Assembly: GCA_028753945.1 (NCBI GenBank)
Contig: JAPNXP010000011.1
Location: 4,402,001-4,466,000 of the forward strand
Direction of reading: 5' to 3'
Length of the DNA: 64,000 bases
Origin: Hexactinellida sp. DTS-2022
Taxonomy: Eukaryota; Porifera; Hexactinellida
Numbering within the stretch: position 1 is the first letter of the stretch; each line of letters opens with the position of its first letter. Below the pieces are notes generated by a model. It worked only from the letters and a program-made list of their open reading frames with translations, was not told the origin of the DNA and did no database searches. Below, in pieces: positions 1 through 12,945 of this stretch. The translations under genes were made by a program, and so were the position numbers.

Positions 1-85
1 TAAGCGGATAATAATTAATGCTTTAGTGCTCTGGGGGAAATTTCCATTTCGTTATATCCGACTTGATTATAACGGGAGTTCACTG
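1..85. mobile_element. pogo-like MITE family A, cut by window edge
   Basis: Right part of family A. Full copies start CAGTGAACTCCCGTTATAAC, contain repeated CGTTATAACGAA motifs and a conserved middle with 'ccccagagcac', and end in the inverse repeat ACTG. Here only the right end ('aacgggagttcactg') is present. The terminal CAGT and TA-rich flanks fit pogo/Tc1-mariner-type elements. There is no coding capacity. Confidence 0.7.
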
Positions 86-1010
86 ATTATGAAAATTTAA
101 ATCTTCATATTTATATAGGTATTTAATAATACGTATAATAAAATTCCGGTGATTCTTTGCTGCTGTATTAATATTTAATTTATCAGGTTTATTTGGAGTC
201 TACTACAATACAACTTATTATATTTAGTCTACATATATCATATGGTTATACCATATGCGATATATTATTGGACCTTACATACTCTTACCTTAATTCCTAT
301 TATTTAAATTTCTGATATTTTGAATTGATTTATCAAAGAACAGATTTAATTAAGTAATTCATTTACCGCGCCATATTTATGTATCTTAATTTGCTATTAA
401 TAAGTGGAACAAAATTAAGAGGTATTTATTCATGTTCAGATGTTCGAATTAATAATTAAGCATCTATACCACAGATTATTATTATTGATTATATTTTAAA
501 TTTACATTATACAGATGTACTAACAGATTAAACCTGATTTTAAATATTTTAATTATATTTCTAGTTTAATCCAGTGATTTTATACAATCGTATCTAATTT
601 CAAAGATATTATAAATGCTGATAATAATTACTAAATATTTTATAGATTAGACTGGAAATACCTATTAACCACAACCGTATCTAGCTTATGAGTATTCATT
701 AATCGCTGGAAAATAGCTGAGTTTGTGAATTTCGATATTAGACAATATTTCTTGTAAACACTACATTTTATGATTATGAAACCGGCAATTACTTAATCGC
801 CTAATTTTAGGATATGTCCGTGTTAATGGTCGATAGTTAAAATTGAGAAATAGAGTATTCCTGTTAACAGGGAGCAAATCATTTCTTATTCTAATGGAAT
901 CAACATTATTCGCAATTTGTATACATTTGTAATTTAGCAAAAATTCATTTGTTAATTGAATTTAATGTATCTAGGGCTTTATACTTAATATCGGCCAATA
1001 CTTTTAATAT

Positions 1011-1090
1011 AAAAACCCGGCTTCGCAAAGGTAAATTTTTGATTTCTTAAAATGACCTGAAAATACATTAGAAAACATGTTGGCTGATAT
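1011..1090. repeat. dispersed repeat fragment family M
   Basis: This segment reads roughly 'aaacccggcttcgcaaagg', then 'aaaatgacctgaaaatac' and 'tgttggctgat'. It recurs in diverged form at about 6938-7035, with shorter pieces near 18450-18500 and 57040-57130. Class unknown; no terminal repeats found. Confidence 0.4.
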
Positions 1091-1710
1091 ACGTATAAGC
1101 AGTTCCAATATATTTAACGCATTAGTTTAACTGAATGATACAATATATTATCTATAGATAATATCAATTGGCTATCAGACTCAATAATTTATTAAATAAT
1201 TAGTATTGTCTATTTGAAACGGTAATAAACATTAGGTTACTACTATTTTATTGACAATAGAATATTATAATAATTAATTAAACAAATAAAGACGTGTTGA
1301 AATAATAACTAACTAATTCATAGCGAATTGTTGTATATTAATTAACACATTGTTATCTAACCGCAAGTTTAAGCTTAAAATGCGAAATCTATGTATACTA
1401 CTATTCACTTAATTAAATGACCACAACAAAAGCGAAAATTTCCGGGGGGAATTTGATACAGTATTTAGTCCGTTTAACTAATGAATTATAATTTATAATA
1501 ACAATTAGTAATTTAGTATAATATTACATTGTAACGAAAACTGGTTTTAAGTGTAATTTAATATTTATTGAAATGGCTGCGGCAATAAAATCTATAGGAT
1601 TTCCATAGAAAACGATTGATTAGGAATTTATATTGTTAGTTAATTGGGTACATCGACTTTTAACCCTCTTTTTTCCAAAAAAATATGTACCAATGATCTT
1701 ATCTGATATA

Positions 1711-1876
1711 CAGTTGACTCCGCTTAATAGGGTCAATTTTGTTCCAGGGTAGTTTGACCCAATTAAGTGAAATCTAATAACCGAAAATATTTTGAGTCAA
1801 ACTATAATTCCGTCCTATAAATCCTGTGAAATTTTAACCCCATTAAGCGGAGAAATCTATTAAGCGGAGTATACTG
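1711..1876. mobile_element. pogo-like MITE family D
   Basis: Starts CAGTTGACTCCGCTTAATAG and ends AAGCGGAGTATACTG, flanked by TA. The inside has several copies of 'ttgaccc.attaagcgga'. Other copies are at 16762, 22138, 23561, 34539, 35667, 49386 and 50075. Confidence 0.75.
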
Positions 1877-3610
1877 TAGATAGAAATCCTTAAAGAACTA
1901 ATTCTAATTCTCATAAGGGCTCAAAATTGTTAAATAATCTTTAGTGAATATTGAAAGGTTTCCGATATAAAACTGCTTATTCCATTTAATTGGGCACTAA
2001 ATCGTATAGCTTAACAATGGTAGTATTTGTATTAAAATAAATTAGATTTAACCCTTCAATTTATGTGTAAAACTGTCATAGTGATATAATGTATTTAGGT
2101 ACTTTTCACATTATTGTTACAGACTAATCAATATATCCAATACAAGTAAATAGTGATGTACAATTACGATCGATACTAATTAATGATGCTCGAATCACCA
2201 TCATTATGATACTTCAATTGTAAATGATTAATATAGGTAATTGCTAGAAATATGCTGAAGAATTTATTTGTTTATTCAAAGAAAAAAGAAAAGTTTTCAA
2301 TGCAATATTTATGTGCCAAAGTATTACGTATTTTACAACAAAAGAATGAACACTCTTATTGCAAAATTTCGTACTATTACAGGTGATTGAATTGGTTAAT
2401 TACTAGTTAGTACATCATTTTAATGTAATTTCGATTCATGATTGTGTAGTAAATGTAGATTTCTATTAAACCTAATTTATTCATATTTGAATACATTTTT
2501 ATGGTTTTTAACTTTATTAAAATCATAAGGTTAATCGTATTTATTGATTTTATCATTTTAATTTCATTAATACATACACATGAGATAAAGTCAGCTAATA
2601 AATAGCGCCGGAAATTTGCAGATAATCTATTAGTTATTTCTCTGAAATTCATTAGTAGTTCATCTATTTTGCAAATAATAAGCATTTCTATATATGTTAA
2701 CTCTTAAAAGTTTAATAGCTGATTATAATGTTTTATTTGTTGTTGTTGTTTTGTGCAACAATTTTATCTTGATTTGGGTACAACTATTTTTTATAACTAT
2801 CATTTATATTGGCAATTCTACGTGTTATCTTTCAAATTAGTCTTTTTATTTAATTTAGTTATACACTGAGATATATTTGATAATTAGTTGAGAGTATGGC
2901 ACTAATCCAAGGTTAAAATTGAATATAATTTATAAGAATTCCTGCAAACACATTTTAGTAGTTGTTATAGGTTTTATGAAATCGAATTCGTGTAATTTAG
3001 TACGTGAGGATTTTGTTAGTTTTCAAACAGCAATTGATAAGGAATTGTGTTTGGAAGAAGCCTAATTTTCTATAGAAAATTATCTCTGATATTTGAAGGG
3101 TAATTTGGTTGATTATTTCGATCTTTATTGAGTTTGGTATTCAATGTAAACCCCTCTAATTTGTACGTTTGAGCTAAATTTATTTGGGAACATTAATGTG
3201 AATTGTGTGTTTTAAAGATATCAAATTTAAAACAAATGGAAATCAAGGCTTTCAATCAATGTAGCAGTTAATCTAATTAATGTAAAATTCATATATTTTC
3301 CTTATTACTATTTTTTATTCTTAAAACGGCCAAACGTTTTTAGATTTTATAATCAAAATGAATCATATTTATTTGAATTTATTTTGTATTTATTTCCCCA
3401 AAGTTTTCTAAAGTTGACATTTTAAATTGTATCTTGTTTATTTGAAAAGCAAAGAAATACAAATTTTACATATATAATAATAATAATAATACTAATAGTA
3501 ACATCTAAAAACAATAATAATAGCAGATTCTATTTACGTATCAGTTCGTTAAGTGACATGTTGATATTATGTAGCACGCATGTTGTGTAGAAATATGTAT
3601 TCAAAATCCC

Positions 3611-4624
3611 TTAGAAAGTTAACTGTAAGAATCTTAGAACTGAACGTGAAGCTCGTTTCAACCACTTAGGTCGATGCATGAATGTTTTTCTCGATTTTCT
3701 CACTCGTTTTGTGCTCGAGTCAAGCGTTGAACTTGGCGATGATAAAACTGAGCTGTCGCATTGACTTGAGCTTATTGTGAAGAAGGAATGGTTTTCTGAT
3801 TTAGGGGAAGTAGGACTTAGCATGTCGGAGAGATCGTTGCTTTCACTGTGCGACCAAACTGATAGATTTGTAGAGTCTGACTGTAGTGAATCTGAGTCTG
3901 TTTCGTCGATCATGTTAAGGCTTATTTCTTCTTGTTTGACTGTTAAACTTTTTGATTTTAGTTCCTTTTCATAATCGTAGAGTTGTCCCATAAATCCGAA
4001 ATTCGGATTTATGCATTTACGATTTGATCGGACGTACATTATCGCTTCATCCATGCCTCTGCCTTCGGTCAGCATTAGGTAGGCTATGCAAATGGTCGCA
4101 GATCGAGAAATGCCCGCTTGACAGTGCACCAAGAGTTTACGTCCAGATTTTCTAACTTTGTTTATGAAATCAAATGAATCGTTGAAAATTGAAGTAATAT
4201 CTGAATCGCCGGAATCTCGTATCGGACAGTGTTTGTATTCAAACTGATTTTCATCTATTTCTGGGTAGCGATTGGAAACGTTTAGTATTGCCTCAATACC
4301 GCATTTGTTCAACCATTCTGTGTTTGTAGCGTGAAACTCGGATCCGAGATAGAGAAAAGGTAGAATTTGAGCTGGGCCGGCCATGCGATCGTATTGAATG
4401 CTATCTAGCTGGTCACAACCCTCGAAATCAAACCGTTGGTTATTAATTGGGATGTGTAAGTCAAAGGACTGACTTCTTTTGGCACTGTACTCGGGGTGAA
4501 TAAAGTCATTGGGATTTTGTGTCGGGGTTGATGGCATTGATAGGATTAAATGCATTGGACGCATTCTTCTACGGAGCATTATTGATGAATTGATATTCAA
4601 GTCCATTGATATTTCGGTAGACAT
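3611..4624 (-). CDS. MAP-kinase-phosphatase-type dual-specificity protein phosphatase
   Basis: Single-exon 337-residue protein. Residues about 83-222 are a dual-specificity phosphatase domain closest in pattern to the MKP group (DUSP1/DUSP4 type). It has the opening GPAQILPFLYLGS, the general acid Asp137 in CPIRDSGDSD, the catalytic loop HCQAGISRSA at 167-176 with nucleophile Cys168, and the closing NPNFGFMGQL. The family removes phosphate from both Thr and Tyr of MAP kinases in cytoplasm or nucleus. The N-terminal rhodanese-like domain of classical MKPs is missing, with only about 82 residues ahead of the catalytic domain. A basic-hydrophobic stretch (RRRMRPMHLIL, 18-28) there resembles a MAPK docking motif. 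The C-terminal ~110 residues are Ser-rich and end in a basic tail. The ATG at 4622-4624 gives the full domain, and a TATA box lies about 75 nt upstream. Subfamily assignment is inference. Confidence 0.93.
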   Translation of the reverse strand: MSTEISMDLNINSSIMLRRRMRPMHLILSMPSTPTQNPNDFIHPEYSAKRSQSFDLHIPINNQRFDFEGCDQLDSIQYDRMAGPAQILPFLYLGSEFHATNTEWLNKCGIEAILNVSNRYPEIDENQFEYKHCPIRDSGDSDITSIFNDSFDFINKVRKSGRKLLVHCQAGISRSATICIAYLMLTEGRGMDEAIMYVRSNRKCINPNFGFMGQLYDYEKELKSKSLTVKQEEISLNMIDETDSDSLQSDSTNLSVWSHSESNDLSDMLSPTSPKSENHSFFTISSSQCDSSVLSSPSSTLDSSTKRVRKSRKTFMHRPKWLKRASRSVLRFLQLTF

Positions 4625-4696
4625 TTTTTGAAAAATATTTGTTGATTTGTAATTTGGAAACTAACTTTGTATTGTATTTTCAAACTAGTAGAGCTC

Positions 4697-4702
4697 TTTA
4701 TA
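4697..4702 (-). promoter_or_regulatory. probable TATA box of the phosphatase gene
   Basis: The minus strand reads TATATAAAG about 75 nt upstream of the start codon, which would place transcription initiation near 4670 and give a leader of roughly 45 nt. A TATA box with no intron fits a quickly induced MKP gene, but the region is AT-rich, so this is suggestive only. Confidence 0.45.
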
Positions 4703-6937
4703 TACTAGTTAGAGACAATATAGTATAGCAGTGAATTAATTGAATGGTTTGTATAGTGTTGAACATATACAGTATATGATTTAGAGAGCTTCTGAATTAA
4801 TGGAAATTCGTAGTGCAAAAGTTTTGCTTAAAATGCAAATACATTTTACACGTATAATGATTGTAGAAAATATAATAGATATGCGTATGAAATATGTAAA
4901 TTTATTTTTGAGTGTTAATTATAGTTAATTTTAATTTTAGAATTGAATAGTTCGCTTTGTGGTTTCAAATTAGTAGCAACTCGATTACCTGTACATTACC
5001 CTGGTAAAAAACAAACAAAATGCTACATAATTGTTTGTATTTACATAGAAAAATATTAGTAAGCAAGCAATAAGCATGATATAGTAATTATTGTGCTGCT
5101 AATTGTAGATATTTTTTGGAACAATTTTCAATCGTAGATTTGGAAAGCTAATTATATGAGAAAATTTTCTTTTAATTTCTTGTGCAAATGTACTAATATT
5201 TACCTTTAAGTTACTTCTACTTTCAAATTAGTTAAATATATTCACTGATTGCAAATTATTTACAATTTGAAATGCTAAACCAATAATAACAGTATTGTGT
5301 TAAGGACATTGTTTCTGGTATAGCATTTGTGAGGGGTTTAATTCTGTAAATTATTTATTCGCTTAAGTTAATTAATGTGCTTCCTAAAATGCCTATTAAT
5401 TTTGTAACCAGGAACCATTCAAAATACTTCGTTATTTTTGCATTTTGAATGTTCCATAGAATTAATGTACCTATGTTGCAAATAAATATCAGAATTTTTT
5501 TGTTAAAGCGCTTAATATTTCCAACCATTAAAACGGAAATTATTTGATACTAGAGCGAACTTTCATGTAATTGACTTAGAATAAATACATGTATTATAGT
5601 GCAATTTGAATTTAAATTTTAACACTCCATTAAACAAACCGCTTTGCTTGACAAATTAGAACTTCGGTTTCAAAGAACAAATCACATTATCGATCAATTC
5701 AGCAATTTATTGAATCAATTTGCGGTCAATTAGAGTAGAATAATTCTCGATTTTAGTTATGCAAAATAGAGCGTCTAAGCTGATTTATAATTCTTAACAA
5801 ATGCGTCTTGATTTCGAGGGCGAATTTCTATACAACACAACCACTCTACCTGAATTTAACATTGCGCCAAGAATTGAACAATAATTGCTAGTAATTTGCT
5901 ACCAATTGTGTAAAATACTGAATATATAATTTACTAATTGCTGTAGTAGGGTTCTAATTTAGTCCAGTTGGCAATGAATTTTATGCAGTTTATGCAATTC
6001 GTGCAAAAATGTTTGGGGGTGAAAAATAATGTTAGAAATGAGTTGGAATTATTTGAGGTTTGTTTTCGAACTATTGGCATTGTTCAATAATTTTCAATTA
6101 AATTCCAATTTAAAGTTGAATCGTTTTATAATCAGATGTTACACCCTAGCCACTTTATATTAACATCGTACTTTTAGCTACAAATTTATTCAAGAGGATA
6201 TTATGTAATATACCCATTACCCGTAAGTCAATTGATAATATTTGAACTAGGATATAGGTTATCAATATGTAATCAAGATATATTTAATAACTGGCTTACT
6301 TATGATACGACTCAAATTGTCAGTAGCTAATTAATAATGGTATATATCCTGTAATATATCACAGTTCTAATACAAATTATGATCATAATCCGGTTTAGAA
6401 ATTATCAAAATATTTCTATTAAGTTTTCCTGTTATTAACGATAATCGAGTTTATTTCTTGGTACAGTATAGATATCCTTTCTTCTATTAATTATTAAATT
6501 AAATTATATTGTTTTCAATATTTCAACAAATTATACGATTTCATACAGTGGTTTATGTGGCTGAATTTATTCATAAATTGAGTTTCTTAAATTTGTTGAT
6601 CCAAACTGTAACCACAAATATTTGATTATAAACTCATTTGTATGGAATCTGTTGGCGATTGTAAGTCAACTAGTTTACTTAAACAACTATGAAAACTTTG
6701 TGATTTGGTTTAAGATGATTCGGCTGTAAAATGTGCTAAATATATATTAGTATTCATAGCACACTTATAAACTAATTAAACTTTACAGTTTTCTTGGCAA
6801 TGTTTACGTAAATCCAGATTAAATCATATGAATTAGTATTTACATTAATAAGTACTGAAATGGAGATAATAATACTAAGCTATACGGTATGTAAATATTT
6901 GGTAAATATTTAATGGCTTTCTTTATATATCGGTTTT

Positions 6938-7035
6938 AATATAAAACCCGCAAAGGTGAATTTTGATGTTAAAAGGCTTTGGGAGTGCCTAAAATTACAC
7001 TAAAAACTTGTTGGCCGATTTATAAGTAAATAAAG
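6938..7035. repeat. dispersed repeat fragment family M
   Basis: Second copy of the repeat at 1011-1090: 'aaaacccgcaaaggtgaatt', then 'gagtgcctaaaattac' and 'cttgttggccgat'. No terminal repeats or coding content. Confidence 0.4.
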
Positions 7036-8367
7036 TAATTCCATTAATTTATTGATAAAACACACAAAATATTTTCAATTTGCAAGAACAATTATATATG
7101 AAAATATTTATAAACCAAAGATAAACCCAGTAATATAGCATTGTAATTTTGTCCGAAATTCAAATTCAAAACAGGGCAAAAATGCTATATTTTATGCTCA
7201 GTATTCTAACGTAAAATTAACCAAAACATTGACTAATCAAGGAAATTTCATAAGCAGTATATAGTGTTTACAAGAATCATACATTTGTCCAATGATAATA
7301 ATTAATTAGCACAATTTAATCACAGGACATATTGTATTATCAGATCCATTCTCATATACGTTATCTCTATTTGCAATTATATTGAAAGAATTATCTGAAT
7401 TTAATATGTACACTTTCAATTGTAAAGCAGTGTAAAGTTGCGTCATTTGTTTCTATTTATTTGTACTAGCCTTGGCATATTTCCCAGTAAAACGAGTTAT
7501 AATATACCCCCTCGGTTATAGAAAATAAGTACGTATTATCCAAATGAACTAACTAACCGAGTTTACCCTACATACATAGTAATACATACAGTCTTATAAA
7601 ATTGGTTAAACATAATGATTAAGTATGTACTAACCCAGGTTAAAATTCATATCCATTTTGCTTCAACGTGTTAATTTGAATGGTTTGGCAAGTCATTTTC
7701 TGTCAACATCATTTACTAATGTTAATCATGTGTGAACTTTGAGGTAATGTTTCTTACCTAAAATGGGAATACTAATTACATAAATTCACATTTAACCATT
7801 AATGTTAAGTTGCTTTAAGTGCCACTATACCTAAGCTACGATTAATACTATACAAATTGTTAACCAAAGGACATAAACTTTTCACCATTAACATGAATCC
7901 AAATCAGTTTATATCACATTGGTTAACTAATACAGCACTTGATAAGTCTTGTATTGTCCTCTGTGGTTATTGTAGCATCACACTTTTGGAAGAGTGATTA
8001 AACAGTCATGAGTCTATTGTACTCTACTATGTATTGTTGAGGCCATTCACGTAGTATTATTGATGGCTTTTACTGTATTGTGAAATCAGAAAAGGATTGA
8101 AATAGAAATGATTGAACGTCACTGCTAACAGTATTATGAAACTTTAATGAGTCTTGAAGAGATTCTTAATTTAATTAATTTATTATTTTCTTGAAAAGGT
8201 TTATTCTACCCAGATTAACACATTTGTTTTGATTCCATATAAGAATTTAGTTGTTTATTTAATTGAAAATGAAATTATATTCAAATAATGGTTTATAGAA
8301 ACCAGATACTATTGCAATCAATTGGTTTACTACGAACTTGTATACAGCCATTTATGGCCGTATTATA

Positions 8368-8545
8368 CAGTGCTCTCATTAATACGAACACCATGGGACT
8401 GTCGAAATTGTTCATATTATCCACAAAATACTCTGGTTTATTAACCAGAGTCACTTATTGGCATGCATTTGTATAGGCTAGAGGAATTAAATTTTGTTGG
8501 TCTTAACTTAACCGATATTTCGCCTTATTCGTGTTCATATTAAAG
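8368..8545. mobile_element. decayed pogo-like MITE, family B2
   Basis: Starts CAGTGCTCTCATTAATACGA and continues through 'ccatgggactgtcgaaat' to 'cgatatttcgccttattcg'. It matches the outer element at 45462-45919. The right terminus is eroded. Confidence 0.55.
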
Positions 8546-8890
8546 CATCTATACAGTTTGTACATAGAAAGGTAAATAATTACATACAATACATTCGATT
8601 AAACCTCAATTTTTCCTTAGAAAATATGAAATTATTAATGAATTAATAAATTAATAATTTATAGCTAATATTGGGTTTTATTACTTAAAATTCATTATTA
8701 ATTGTCTGCTTAAAATAAATTTTGACTAAAACTGCTTGAATTACGTGCGTAAATAGTTGCACATTTGATTTAACCACAAACAATATGTAAGCAAATTATA
8801 TGTAGCAATCATTGTCATCTAATATATAAGATTACGTCAATTAATATTCGCAACATATCCATGAAATCACAACTCTACAGAATTTGAATA

Positions 8891-8994
8891 CAGTGGAATT
8901 GCTTTATTATTAGCAACTCGCATTTTGCATGAAAATTGGTTGCTAATAGAGCAATGTTGCTAACAGGGGAGTTGCTAATAAAGCAATTCCACTG
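8891..8994. mobile_element. palindromic pogo-like MITE family F
   Basis: Starts CAGTGGAATTGCTTTATTA and ends 'taataaagcaattccactg', almost perfect inverse repeats around a short middle. Flanking TA on both sides. Related copies at 41953, 47002 and 51302. Confidence 0.75.
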
Positions 8995-9445
8995 TATTAC
9001 AGTCTACGCAAATATATCTTTTGTATTGTTCAAATAAACATTTTCAAATCCACCTCAAATGAGGTGAAATGTAATCGGTTATTCTATTGATTTACTAACG
9101 AGGCGTGTTGGTGGTTTTATAGTGAATTGAACTGAATTTAGACTTTGATATTAGTGATATAATCCCTGATGGTTATTTAGAGTATCCTACAGTGTATGGT
9201 AAGACACCTGGATAATAGATTTAGCTGCTTACAATCAAATTATTTAATTTAATAATTATCCCTTCAAAGGATTAGGTTTGCTTTGAGTAATTTATATTAA
9301 ATAATTTGAAATAAAAGTAATGTTTATTCTGCCTTAAAAAGGGATTAATTTCGATGTTACTTTATTTTATATTAACAGATGTGCCGTCTAGATATTATAT
9401 ATATAATAATTAGTAAATTATGCTTTCATGGTTTGTGTTAAAAGA

Positions 9446-9607
9446 GCATCCTTATATGTAGACAGTCTATAAAAGCCCATACAAACTAAGTTAAATATTT
9501 GTAGACCGTCTATAAATTATGTAGACCAAAAGCCCCTGCCGTCTATGGGTAATAGTATTTAAGCAAAAAACTGGTCTATTTATAGACGGTCTACATATAA
9601 GTTATTT
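9446..9607. repeat. family E element (GTAGACGGTCTA repeat)
   Basis: Begins 'gagcatccttatatgtagac' and ends 'tagacggtctacatataag'. The motif (A)TAGACGGTCTA(C) recurs in both orientations. A core 'aaagcccctgccgtctatgg' is nearly identical in every copy (12757, 13633, 13806 inverted, 40515). No transposase, no clear target duplication, class unknown. Confidence 0.65.
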
Positions 9608-9707
9608 CATTATATTTATGCCCAAAGACTTCATTTAAGATTGCTTATTATTAGCGAAGATCTATTAATGTACATTTATAACGATATATGTTATTATGTG
9701 GAATATA

Positions 9708-9875
9708 CAGTGAAATCCCGTTATAACCAAGTCGGATTTAACGAAATACCCGCTTATAACGAAATGGATAATTTCCCCAGAGCATTAAGTGCATTAATTA
9801 TTATCCGCTTATAACGAATATCCGGATATAACGAAGGGATTTACAGGTCCCAAGCACTTTATCGAGAATTAACTG
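9708..9875. mobile_element. pogo-like MITE family A
   Basis: Complete family A copy: CAGTGAAATCCCGTTATAAC at the left and GAATTAACTG at the right, with the conserved 'ttccccagagcattaa' middle and 'acaggtcccaagcact' near the right end. TA on both sides. Confidence 0.8.
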
Positions 9876-11036
9876 TAGTTTCAATTTTGAATTTCAAGAA
9901 TCAAATAAATCGAAAACTTTATACATTGGGTCTATAGACCATAGCAAACAATATTTAATACAAATCTATTGAATCTGAAATTATAGCAAAAATAATTCAT
10001 GACTCAAACATAAAATAATTTATTACTAATTGGGTTCTTTACACATTCTGCTTTTCCATCGCATGTTATTTGTAAAATAATTATTTCTCTGTTTCTGGCC
10101 AATAACAAGCAGCTATATTTTAATTCGCTACCCACCAATACAAATCCTACGCTCTATAAAACTAGATGGAATTTGCGAAAAGTAATTATTGGACGAAATC
10201 AACCTTTTTGTAATTCTCTAATTTAATAATTAAATTTTGTTGTTGAATTTGAACTTATTCCACATTAAAAGTTATAATTACTTAATAGCATTGCTTTAAA
10301 CAGAATCAGAGGGCAAATGCATATATCTAAAACTAATTATTATGTTATCATTGTTCTCACATAATGAATAGATGCAGTTATAACCTCAAAATGATCCCTA
10401 AAATAATCCAATTATACTTTCCATATGTATAAAGTTCGAAATACTATTGGTAATATGTACAGGTGATTCCCTGATTTATAAATTGCGGAATTACCAAAAT
10501 ACTAACTTAATTACCATACCAACATTATTGCACAATAGAAATGTCATGCCTTTTATGGTGGTCTTAACATTGGGGATAAAAATGCGATTGCAATCTGTGG
10601 ATATATTAATATGCTCCTTGTGCCTTGTACGTGCAGAATTTAATAACTTATAATTCGATATTATACATTTCATTAGTTTAGAAATCATGCCTATTTGATC
10701 AATGAAGTGATGAACACTCTCCAGCTTTATGATTAATAAAATCAAATGATTGGAGATTAAATAAGTTTCAAGATTGTAATTTTACGGGGAATACTAAATC
10801 AATTCTAATTTATTAGTCTATCCAAACTGCCAGTTCCATTAACAGTAGATACAACAAATTCTATTTACTTGTGAAAGGAAATTGAGCTCAAGTACGTTAT
10901 CAGATACAATCAAGAATTAATTATTTTCTATGAAAATATTTGACCAATGTGTAACTTAGATTAGACATTTCAATTAAAGAGCATTATTTAATAGGATATA
11001 GTAACTCTTGTTATAACCAAGTTATACATATACGTA

Positions 11037-11193
11037 CAGTGGATGCCGGTTATAAGCACATCGTCGGGAACTGGACTTAATGTGCTTATAACGGACATAA
11101 ATTATATATGATATATGGCAACCGTTTTCCAACATAGTGTTCTTATATCCGATATGTTCTTATAACCGGTGTGCTTATATCCGACATCTACTG
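11037..11193. mobile_element. pogo-like MITE family G
   Basis: Starts CAGTGGATGCCGGTTATAAG and ends 'ttatatccgacatctactg', flanked by TA. A nearly identical copy is at 29875-30031 and a partial one at 58380. Confidence 0.8.
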
Positions 11194-12147
11194 TATACTA
11201 TATATTCCCCAGACGGATAAAGAAGTTTGACTTTGTTATAACTTATAACGAGAGTTAACTTAACCGTATTTACTCGAATATTAACTACCTATGAATCGCC
11301 TATTCATAGCATTCAAAAATATAATTACTCAGTCAATATTTTAAAATATCAGCTTTTTTTATTGTGTTTAAATTGGTTTTTGTATTTGTCCCAATATCAC
11401 TTAGATGATTTGTATTTAGCCAAATTGGCTTATATGAACACATTTTGGTTAATAGTGATTGAACTTGCCTGCAATATATGTATGCTCAATAATCTATGAG
11501 ATAAGTGTAGAAATTCGCGTTAAATCAATCCTGTGAAATTACCATACGAAACACACCAGACGTTCTAAATATGTATACTTCCTTTATCTCCTTTATAACC
11601 GCAGATAAGGTATTATTTCGCATTATTATTTCTTCCTAAACAATGAAAATAAACCAACATTATCACTGATTAATTTCAGGGAAATATTGATTACTTAAAC
11701 TATTGGTAATTATTACGATAACTCTTCCAGTCAAACTCTACTACCATTATTGAATAATAAAGCTGATAAATTTTCTGGAATATTTGAGAAATTTTAGTGA
11801 TGTGATGCAAAACCGAATGTTGTAATCAATTTAAATTTTAGACAATTAATGACCAAAATAAATTCGATATTTTCATTGTTTAAATATAATGAATATTAAT
11901 GAATAATTTATGAAATTTGAATAATAATTAATATTAAATGTATTACTAATTGCCCTATGATTAATCTATGATTAAAGTAATTGTTGAATTGCAGATTGAC
12001 TGATAAAGTTAACAAATTAAAAATTGTCTTAAAATGGCTCTTCGAACGCAGAAAATTGCTGCAAATATGTTAATGTAGAATAATACAAACTTAACAGGAT
12101 GAATTCAATCAGAAATTATATCTACCACGTATTAACATAAGCAGATT

Positions 12148-12300
12148 TTCATCCAGGCAAATTTTTCTGCGCGACTAGATTTAGTTTGAGGTTGCTCAAA
12201 CGCGACTAAATAACTCAATTTGTATTATGCTTATGAGAGCATCTCTCGATTTTCGCGCGCCTAGAAAGTTTCCGTTCGATATTTGCACCTGGATGAAACC
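12148..12300. mobile_element. inverted-repeat element family H
   Basis: Starts 'tttcatccaggcaaat' and ends 'tttgcacctggatgaaacc', inverse repeats. Contains GCGCG-bearing segments (ctgcgcgactag and ttttcgcgcgcctag) unusual in this AT-rich DNA. Related copies at 19055, 22265 and 59530. Superfamily not determined. Confidence 0.6.
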
Positions 12301-12317
12301 TTGAACATAAGTATATA

Positions 12318-12621
12318 CAGTAAACTCCCGTTTTAACGAAGTGCTCGGGACCGTAGTTTAATTCCGTTATAACCGGAGTTCGTTATAAGCAGAATTCGTT
12401 ATAACCGGAGTTCGTTATAACCGGAGTAAATTAATCGCTTAGAGGCTATATGGGATTGGAATTTAAATGACTTCGTTATAAGCGGAATTTCGTTAGATCT
12501 ATTTCATTGTAACCGAAGTTTTAATAATGTGATAAAATAGAAGGATTTCCGGACCATTGAATCACTTCGTTATATGCAGGTACTTCGTTATATCCGACTT
12601 GGGTATAACGGGAGTTGACTG
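12318..12621. mobile_element. family A MITE with expanded internal array
   Basis: Starts CAGTAAACTCCCGTTTTAAC and ends 'gtataacgggagttgactg'. Between them lie repeated 16-nt units 'ttcgttataaccggag', an expansion also seen at 56474-56794. Confidence 0.75.
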
Positions 12622-12756
12622 TACTTCTGTTAAATTCGGAATATGAGGCCTACAAAATCTTTGGGAAACTCAAACATAATTAAATACTGTGTTATATGTA
12701 TAACCGATTCAAACTTTGATCCGGCGTTTATTGTGATAAAAAGGTGATAAAATTAG

Positions 12757-12945
12757 AGCATCCTTATATGTAGACGGTCTATTTCTAGACGGTCTATAAA
12801 AGCCCATACAAACTAAGCAAAAAATTTGTAGAATGTCTATAAATTCTGTAGACCAAATGCCCCTGCCGTCTATGGGTAATAGTAATTTATGTGTAAGAAA
12901 ACCTGGTCTAGAAATAGACGGTCTACATATAACTTATTTCATAAA
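12757..12945. repeat. family E element
   Basis: Copy of the element at 9446 with an extra 'tatttctagacggtctataa' near its left end. The core 'gcccctgccgtctatggg' is intact. Confidence 0.65.

Larger units (their letters stand above)
86..3610. other. non-coding intergenic, AT-rich
   Basis: No credible gene. It holds a family D MITE (1711-1876), a dispersed repeat fragment (1011-1090) and a short (TAA)n run near 3476. The 92-codon minus-strand ORF at 2407-2685 is AT-rich and low in complexity, so it is treated as chance. A TTTATT at 3437-3442, read as AATAAA on the minus strand, could be the phosphatase polyadenylation signal. Confidence 0.6.

Noticed and set aside
2407..2685. 92-codon minus-strand ORF
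   Set aside because: Composition is dominated by I, N, K, Y and M as expected from AT-rich DNA. No motif, no splice context and no coding bias.
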